This document shows, in pieces, positions 4,756-9,412 of a DNA stretch of 9,412 nt (its first letter is position 1; each line of letters starts with the position of its first letter). The translations under genes and the position numbers were made by a program. The stretch spans positions 1-9,412 of the forward strand of contig JAGWAA010000018.1 of NCBI GenBank assembly GCA_018302165.1, written 5' to 3'. The notes under the pieces are model-generated. The model was not told where the DNA came from, ran no database searches, and saw only the letters and a program-made list of their open reading frames with translations. This stretch comes from Candidatus Woesearchaeota archaeon (GTDB lineage Archaea; Nanobdellota; Nanobdellia; SCGC-AAA011-G17; GW2011-AR17).

Positions 4756-6657
4756 CTAAATTAATCTGATTGAATCTAAATTTCTAGGTACTGATGTTTC
4801 CATATGTAGTAATTTATGTACCGTTGAAGCAAACTCTAAACATTTAGTATTTTCTCCATGTTGGATTAAAACTCTTTTTGGTCTTGGGTCTAAGTTCTTT
4901 AAGAAAGATATTAATTGAGGTCTTGAACTGTGACCTGAAAATCCTTTAATACTTAGAATCTCTGCTCTTACTGTTGTTATTCCACTTTTATTATCGCCAA
5001 CTGAAAAACTAATTTCTTTTTCTCCATTTTGGATTCTACGACCTAAGGAACCTTCACCTTGATAAGAGGTTAAAATAACTGTATTCTTTGGATTTTCTGA
5101 AAGAATCTTGAAATATTCTAATGAAGCTCCACCAGTAAGCATTCCAGAAGTTGCCATAATTACACAAGGGTCTGCTGAATGCATTATTTGTTCCATTTCT
5201 TTTTGACTTCCTACTTTTTTGAAAGTGTCTGATAAAAATGGATTATTGCCTTCGTAAAAAAATTGTTTTCTGACTGCTGCATTAAAATATTCTGGATAGG
5301 CTGTATGAATTGCATTTACATCCCAAACTAAACCTTGTAAATAAATGGGAATTTTTGGTATGGTACCTTCTTTTGCAGCTCGGTCTATCATTAACATAAT
5401 TTCTTGTGAACGGCCTACTCCTAAAACTGGCATTAGAACTTTGCCACCTCGTTCAATTGTTTTTTTAATTGTATCCATTAAAAGATCTTCACTTTCTTTT
5501 CTTGATGCAATAATATCATTAACACCACCATAAGTACTTTCAATAATTACAGTTTCTAATCTTGGATAACGAGTTACTGCTTTTGGAAGCAAGTTCGAAG
5601 TCTCATATAGTAAGTCGGCTGTGTATAGAATGTTATGTAGTCCATTACCAATATGTAAGTGAGGCATTGCTCCACCTAAAATGTGGCCTGAATTATAAAA
5701 TGTAAGTCGGATATCTGGAGTGATGTCAGTGACTTCTTCCATATTTATACAAATAGTTTGTTTAACCATTTGTTTTACATCGGCAACATCATATGCTGCT
5801 TTTTTTGCATTCTTGAAACCAATTGAAATAAAATCTAATGCTAACAAAGACATAATATCTCTAGTAGGTTCTGTACAATAAACAGGACCCTTATATCCAT
5901 ATTTTACTAATAATGGGACCATTGCACTGTGATCTAAGTGTGCGTGTGAAATAATTACAGCATCAAGTTCATTAATTCTGAATTCTGGACAATCAAAGTA
6001 AGGATAAGCTTCATCTTCATTTGCTGCAGGGTTTAATCCACAATCTAATAGTACTCTTGATTCTGGAGTTTGTATTAAAAAGCAAGATCTACCAACTTGT
6101 CTTCCTGCACCAAGTGTGGTAATTCTAACCCATTCCTCTTTTCTTCCTTTAACCCAGCCATTATAAATTCTTTTTCCAACTTCATTAAGGAATTTTTTTC
6201 GATAATCGTTATTTTCATAAAGAACTCCACGAATATTTTCAATTATCTTTGATCTAATAGAAGGTTTTCTTCTAATTAATGGAATCCAAAGAGTTTTTTC
6301 TTTGATTTCTTTTAATAATTCTCCAGTTTTGCCTATTGCAGCACCAGGATTTTCTGCTTCAATAATTACAGTACTTCGTTGTGGATCAAAAATGATTTGG
6401 TCAATGTTTGATTCTGCTGGTAATGTTTTTTTGATTAATGCTTCAGTTTGTTCCATATCCTTACATAAAGATGGATCTGGTCTTAACTCAATTCTTTTTT
6501 TAAATTCTGAAACTAATTTTTTAATTTCACCATGATTATCATTAAAGAAATCTATATTTTTTGTATATAAGATAATGTTAGCTGCTTCAAAGTTAGAACT
6601 AGTTATATCTGCGTCTTTCGGTAATTTATTTACTACTTCATTTAATATATCTGCCAT
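4756..6657 (-). CDS. aCPSF1 / FttA: KH-domain beta-CASP ribonuclease, transcription termination factor
   Basis: A 633-residue archaeal homologue of the eukaryotic cleavage factor CPSF73. In archaea it is an endo/5'-3' exoribonuclease that terminates transcription at U-rich sites. Residues 1-170 form the N-terminal KH-containing RNA-binding part, with a GKTG loop at 109-112. The metallo-beta-lactamase core follows: motif 2 HAHLDH (238-243), motif 3 His325 in SGHILGGA, and motif 4 Asp348 in YTADLLYE. The beta-CASP domain carries motif A Glu373 (IIESTYGG), motif B His576 (GFSGHSSRP) and motif C His600 (LIQHGE). All metal ligands are present, so it should be catalytically active. Motif 4 reads YTAD where I would expect YTGD, a mild change. 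Length and the C-terminal ending (DSIRLI) are typical. It starts 30 nt after psmB, a neighbourhood conserved in other archaea. No Shine-Dalgarno site precedes its ATG; a weak AATAAA lies near -27. Confidence 0.97.
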   Translation of the reverse strand: MADILNEVVNKLPKDADITSSNFEAANIILYTKNIDFFNDNHGEIKKLVSEFKKRIELRPDPSLCKDMEQTEALIKKTLPAESNIDQIIFDPQRSTVIIEAENPGAAIGKTGELLKEIKEKTLWIPLIRRKPSIRSKIIENIRGVLYENNDYRKKFLNEVGKRIYNGWVKGRKEEWVRITTLGAGRQVGRSCFLIQTPESRVLLDCGLNPAANEDEAYPYFDCPEFRINELDAVIISHAHLDHSAMVPLLVKYGYKGPVYCTEPTRDIMSLLALDFISIGFKNAKKAAYDVADVKQMVKQTICINMEEVTDITPDIRLTFYNSGHILGGAMPHLHIGNGLHNILYTADLLYETSNLLPKAVTRYPRLETVIIESTYGGVNDIIASRKESEDLLMDTIKKTIERGGKVLMPVLGVGRSQEIMLMIDRAAKEGTIPKIPIYLQGLVWDVNAIHTAYPEYFNAAVRKQFFYEGNNPFLSDTFKKVGSQKEMEQIMHSADPCVIMATSGMLTGGASLEYFKILSENPKNTVILTSYQGEGSLGRRIQNGEKEISFSVGDNKSGITTVRAEILSIKGFSGHSSRPQLISFLKNLDPRPKRVLIQHGENTKCLEFASTVHKLLHMETSVPRNLDSIRLI

Positions 6658-6687
6658 TTTTTTAAATTTTTGAGAATTCGGTTTATT

Positions 6688-7320
6688 CTATTTTAGAATG
6701 GACTTAACTTCTTTCTCAATTGCGTATTCGACTCCTTTTGGAGTGATTACTATTACATCAATTCCATTACCAGTTGCTGCATCTCTGCTCATTGCGGCTA
6801 TTAATGCTTTAACTGCTAATTCTTTTCCTTCTTCTAAAGAAAGTTCTTTCTTGTATAATGTTTCCATAACTCCTAAAGCTACTGAGCTTCCGGATCCATC
6901 AGAGGCATAATCTTCAACAGGCATTATACTGCCGTCGAATGAAATTTCATATAAGGAGTATCCTGATTTATCATAACCACCAAATAAGAATCCTACAATT
7001 CCTGGAATCATACTTGGACGTCTAATATTTGTATATGCTAAATTTGCTAACAAACTAGCTGCTTCTTTTACAGTAGGCTCTTTGCCTTTTCTTATTTTTA
7101 ATAACATGATTTGTGCTTTTATGATTTTTGTGAAAAGTTGAATATCTGAAACTAGGCCAGCTGTGGTAATTGCCATATGTTCGCTAACTGGTAAAACTTT
7201 TGTTGTTTTTTTGTTTGCTATCAAGAATCCGGCTGTTGCTCTTCTGTCTGCAGCCATGACTAAACCATCTTTACATACTATTCCTACAGTTGTTGTACCT
7301 TTTTTTGGATATGCTTCCAT
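6688..7320 (-). CDS. psmB: 20S proteasome subunit beta (archaeal)
   Basis: Catalytic subunit of the archaeal 20S proteasome, an N-terminal nucleophile hydrolase that degrades proteins in the cytosol. The ATG at 7320 is chosen, giving 210 residues with an 8-residue propeptide MEAYPKKG cut before the threonine of GTTTV (Thr1 of the mature protein, residue 9). Mature Asp17 (AADRRAT) and Lys33 (NKKTTKV) fall at exactly the expected distances. The rest of the active site is recognisable in SDGSGSS and in RDAATGNGIDV, where Thr replaces the usual Ser of DxxS. A Shine-Dalgarno GAGGTG lies 9 nt before this ATG. An upstream in-frame GTG (7332) would add four residues but overlaps that site, so it is less likely. 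It sits between cca and aCPSF1 in what may be one transcription unit. No alpha subunit is in the window. Confidence 0.96.
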   Translation of the reverse strand: MEAYPKKGTTTVGIVCKDGLVMAADRRATAGFLIANKKTTKVLPVSEHMAITTAGLVSDIQLFTKIIKAQIMLLKIRKGKEPTVKEAASLLANLAYTNIRRPSMIPGIVGFLFGGYDKSGYSLYEISFDGSIMPVEDYASDGSGSSVALGVMETLYKKELSLEEGKELAVKALIAAMSRDAATGNGIDVIVITPKGVEYAIEKEVKSILK

Positions 7321-7329
7321 TGTTTTATA

Positions 7330-7335
7330 CACCTC
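7330..7335 (-). promoter_or_regulatory. Shine-Dalgarno site deciding the psmB start
   Basis: Minus-strand GAGGTG is 9 nt upstream of the ATG at 7320. The GTG inside it (7330-7332) is in frame with psmB but reads better as part of the ribosome-binding site. A TATA-like TCATAAAAG at about 7361-7370 could start a short-leader transcript just ahead of it. Confidence 0.65.
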
Positions 7336-7375
7336 AAATCTTCAGAAATAACTTTTCTTAGCTTTTATGATTGAT

Positions 7376-8587
7376 TTATCGTTTATATAGTTTGTGGTGA
7401 ATGATTTTAACCCTTTCTTTGCAGTAAGAAGAGTTAATTAATTCTTTTATTAATAATTCTGGAGAAGTATATTTTCTTGGGATTATTACGTATGATTTGT
7501 TATTTTCGGTTTTAATAGGGTATTTTGACCAAGTTTTTTTGAATGAATCCAATGCTTGTTTATTTGTTATTGGAGGACCATAATGTTTGATTGTTTTTGA
7601 AAGTTCTTCTTGTGGAAATTTGAAATAAAAGATAGCTTTTTCGTTCCAATGCCAATTTGCATCAATTAATTTAAATTCGTTTTTTTGGAATTGGGCTTTA
7701 ATGTATTCGAAGCATTTCAAAAGTTTTGAGCCAACTATATCCTTTTTTCCTTCCAAAGGTTCAATTTCTATTGTAATTAGTTTATCTTTATTTTGTTGGA
7801 TTATTCTTTCTAATGAAAAATCTTCCTTTATGAAGAAATCTTTGCTTGGTTTTTTTAGATAGTCTTTGGCCCTTTTTATGAATAAATTATATTTCCCTTC
7901 TGAAACAACAGCTGTAACATTTCTTGAAGCTTGAACTGGATCTACTAAAATAATAGGTGAGACCATTTTTGCGTCATTTAATTTTACATGGCCCTTATGA
8001 TAATTTTTTGTGTCAATTATTGTTGGTGATTCCCATTGTGAAACTTTTTTTATTAAATTATTAAAACCTTTATAATGGATTGTTAATACTTCTATTGAAT
8101 AACCTGAGAAACCTTGTATGTATGATTCTGCTCCGTAAAATCCGTTTGCTTTAGCAAAAGCTTTTGCAAGTAAAATATCTTTTCTGTATTTTTTATTTTT
8201 TAAAACGAATTTTGTATGAAATGGAGAGATATCTGTAATATTTTCGGCTTTGTCTGGATTGGTTATATCCATTATAGGAATAATCTCTATAATATATTTA
8301 CTTTCTTTTATTTGAAAATAATCACGGCTACCATGTACTTCTATTGCTTTCTTTAAACTTTTCTTCAAAATTTTGGAAATATTTTTTTCGTGATAATTTT
8401 TTGGATCAAATTTTACATAAATATCTATATCATGATTATTTTTTAGAAAAGTATTCTTTGCTGAGGAACCACCAAGAATAATTTTTGTATTTGGTATTTT
8501 AATTTGTTTCGAGATTTCTTTGGTTATAATTTTAATTGATTCTTGTTCTTCTTTTGAAGGCTCAATTAATTTTAGTATTTCTTTCAT
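7376..8587 (-). CDS. cca: CCA tRNA nucleotidyltransferase, class I (archaeal)
   Basis: Adds or repairs the 3'-terminal CCA of tRNAs using CTP and ATP without a nucleic acid template. The class I nucleotidyltransferase signature is clear: GGSSAKNT (39-46), then the metal-binding pair Asp53 and Asp55 in HDIDIYVKF, and the third carboxylate Glu101 in YIIEIIPIM, where I expect Asp in most members. The following helical domain (FSGYSIEVLTIHYKGF, 160-175) and the DPVQASRNVTAVVS segment (216-229) match the archaeal family, as does GPPITNKQALDSFKKTW (337-353) in the C-terminal tRNA-binding part. At 403 residues it is somewhat shorter than the roughly 430-450 usual for the family. The ATG has no Shine-Dalgarno site; a TATA-like TTTTAATT lies 26 nt upstream. 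It is first in the minus-strand series cca-psmB-aCPSF1-flavoprotein, with gaps of 30-55 nt. It lies divergent to the MFS gene. Confidence 0.95.
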   Translation of the reverse strand: MKEILKLIEPSKEEQESIKIITKEISKQIKIPNTKIILGGSSAKNTFLKNNHDIDIYVKFDPKNYHEKNISKILKKSLKKAIEVHGSRDYFQIKESKYIIEIIPIMDITNPDKAENITDISPFHTKFVLKNKKYRKDILLAKAFAKANGFYGAESYIQGFSGYSIEVLTIHYKGFNNLIKKVSQWESPTIIDTKNYHKGHVKLNDAKMVSPIILVDPVQASRNVTAVVSEGKYNLFIKRAKDYLKKPSKDFFIKEDFSLERIIQQNKDKLITIEIEPLEGKKDIVGSKLLKCFEYIKAQFQKNEFKLIDANWHWNEKAIFYFKFPQEELSKTIKHYGPPITNKQALDSFKKTWSKYPIKTENNKSYVIIPRKYTSPELLIKELINSSYCKERVKIIHHKLYKR

Positions 8588-8609
8588 TATTGTTAATGAG
8601 TATTTGCTT

Positions 8610-8617
8610 AATTAAAA
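8610..8617 (-). promoter_or_regulatory. TATA-like box for cca
   Basis: Minus-strand TTTTAATT is centred about 26 nt before the ATG at 8587, predicting a leaderless transcript. A second AT-rich box at 8631-8640 is partly symmetrical and could also serve this direction with a leader of about 22 nt. Confidence 0.4.
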
Positions 8618-8630
8618 GGTTTGTGGAAAG

Positions 8631-8640
8631 TTATTTAAAT
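8631..8640 (+). promoter_or_regulatory. TATA-like box for the MFS gene
   Basis: TTATTTAAAT is centred about 26 nt before the ATG at 8661. There is no Shine-Dalgarno site in the gap, so a leaderless mRNA is expected. It lies in the 73-nt divergent region shared with cca. Confidence 0.45.
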
Positions 8641-8660
8641 TTAGGTCTTATGATAGAGTT

Positions 8661-9412
8661 ATGTTTAATGGATATTCCCATAGATTTGTACATATAAAAA
8701 GTAGTGATATGTTTGAGATGTATTTCCTTCTTGCGTTTAGGGCTTTAGGTTTTTCTATGATGGGTGTATTTTTGCCATTGTTTTTATTTATTGAAAAAGG
8801 GTTTGCTTTTGATCAAGTTGTTTTATTTTATACCTTGATGAGTATAGCTTTTGTTATTTCTTGTTTATTGGCTCTAAAAGCAATATCCAAATATGGAGTG
8901 AAATTTTCTATTGTTGTTAGTTATTTTATTTTAATTGGTAGTTTTATTATGCTTTTTTTTATTGATTATTTGAATGGTTATTATTGGTTTATTGGTTTTT
9001 TTCAAGGTTTGAGTTTTGGATTATTTTGGATTGCATTTCATATTGATGCTGCTTTACATATCCCTAAAAAAAATTCCGGTAAATACTCTGGGTTGATTAG
9101 TTTTTCAAGTGTTGTAGGGGCTGTAATTGGGCCAATTATTGGGGCTTTAGTGATTATTTTTTTTAGTTTTGAAATATTGTTTATTATTTCATTAGTTCTT
9201 TTTATCATATCTTTTTTACCATTGATGTTTTCTAAGAATATTTTTATTAAAACTAATTTTAATTTTAAACAGATGTTTAATCATGATCATTTTAAATATT
9301 TTTTTGGTTATTTTGCACAAGGAATTAGGTATACAGTAGCGGGTATTTTTTGGCCTATATTTGTTTTTTTAATTTTAGGAAGTTATATTTCGTTAGGTTG
9401 GTTGACAACTTT
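8661..9412 (+). CDS. Major facilitator superfamily transporter (3' end outside window)
   Basis: An open reading frame of 250 complete codons runs off the window with no stop. The protein begins MFNGYSHRFVHIKSSDMFEM and then has strongly hydrophobic segments at about residues 20-44, 52-74, 82-100, 108-127, 143-168 and 170-190. A polar basic loop follows (191-211), then a new hydrophobic stretch: the six-helix half, central loop and second half of an MFS protein. Segment 5 carries MFS motif C: Gly144, Gly153, Gly157-Pro158 and Gly161 fit GX8GX3GPX2G, with Ala162 in place of the final Gly. That motif is associated with antiport-type exporters. The loop between helices 2 and 3 (SKYGVKFSI, 76-84) resembles a degenerate motif A. 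Substrate cannot be told. The ATG at 8661 is supported by the TATA-like box 26 nt upstream. It is divergent to cca. Confidence 0.82.
   Translation, partial: MFNGYSHRFVHIKSSDMFEMYFLLAFRALGFSMMGVFLPLFLFIEKGFAFDQVVLFYTLMSIAFVISCLLALKAISKYGVKFSIVVSYFILIGSFIMLFFIDYLNGYYWFIGFFQGLSFGLFWIAFHIDAALHIPKKNSGKYSGLISFSSVVGAVIGPIIGALVIIFFSFEILFIISLVLFIISFLPLMFSKNIFIKTNFNFKQMFNHDHFKYFFGYFAQGIRYTVAGIFWPIFVFLILGSYISLGWLTT

Noticed and set aside
5345..5533. Plus-strand frames opposite aCPSF1 and psmB (for example this one, 6302-6535 and 6698-6910)
   Set aside because: All are antisense shadows of genes with complete catalytic motifs.
4756..6657. Loss of activity in aCPSF1 because motif 4 reads YTAD
   Set aside because: The metal-ligand Asp348 is present; only the preceding Gly is Ala, a mild change, and all other motifs are intact.
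7321..7332. GTG at 7332 as psmB start
   Set aside because: It overlaps the Shine-Dalgarno site that is properly spaced from the ATG at 7320.
1..9412. CRISPR array, insertion sequence, toxin-antitoxin or defence island
   Set aside because: No regularly spaced repeats, transposase, terminal inverted repeats or known defence domains were seen on either strand; the content is mostly housekeeping.

Overview
This window reads as a piece of an AT-rich archaeal genome, probably from a DPANN-type lineage such as the Woesearchaeota/Pacearchaeota group. The lineage is inference; the domain is well supported. Archaeal markers are ribosomal protein L15e, the PCNA-binding repair protein NreA, a class I (archaeal) CCA-adding enzyme, the 20S proteasome beta subunit and the KH/beta-CASP ribonuclease aCPSF1 (FttA). 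Most genes also carry a TATA-like box 25-31 nt ahead of the start codon and lack a Shine-Dalgarno site.

Layout. Bases 1-1947 hold four minus-strand genes: rpl15e (3' end outside the window), a Nudix protein whose box resembles GDP-mannose hydrolases, a SET-domain methyltransferase, and a small two-helix DUF378 membrane protein. A divergent promoter region (1948-2042) separates them from two plus-strand genes: nreA (2043-3278) and a small membrane-anchored, cysteine-bearing protein of unknown function (3319-3681). The gap 3682-3851 contains a short GC-rich, self-complementary segment that stands out from the AT-rich surroundings and could be a structured RNA. A minus-strand run follows, transcribed from 8587 down to 3852: cca, psmB, aCPSF1 and a flavodoxin-fold flavoprotein with a cysteine cluster. 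A second divergent region (8588-8660) leads to a plus-strand MFS transporter cut by the window end.

How the genes fit together. cca, psmB and aCPSF1 form an RNA-processing and protein-turnover cluster; psmB next to aCPSF1 is an arrangement known from other archaea. aCPSF1 is the archaeal factor that terminates transcription at U-rich sites. The other genes serve translation (L15e), DNA repair (NreA), possible protein lysine methylation (SET) and small-molecule or redox chemistry (Nudix, flavoprotein, MFS).

I see no CRISPR array, insertion sequence, toxin-antitoxin pair or recognisable defence system. The most interesting items are the GC-rich intergenic element, the SET protein, the altered Nudix box, and the contrast between leaderless genes and those with a Shine-Dalgarno site.
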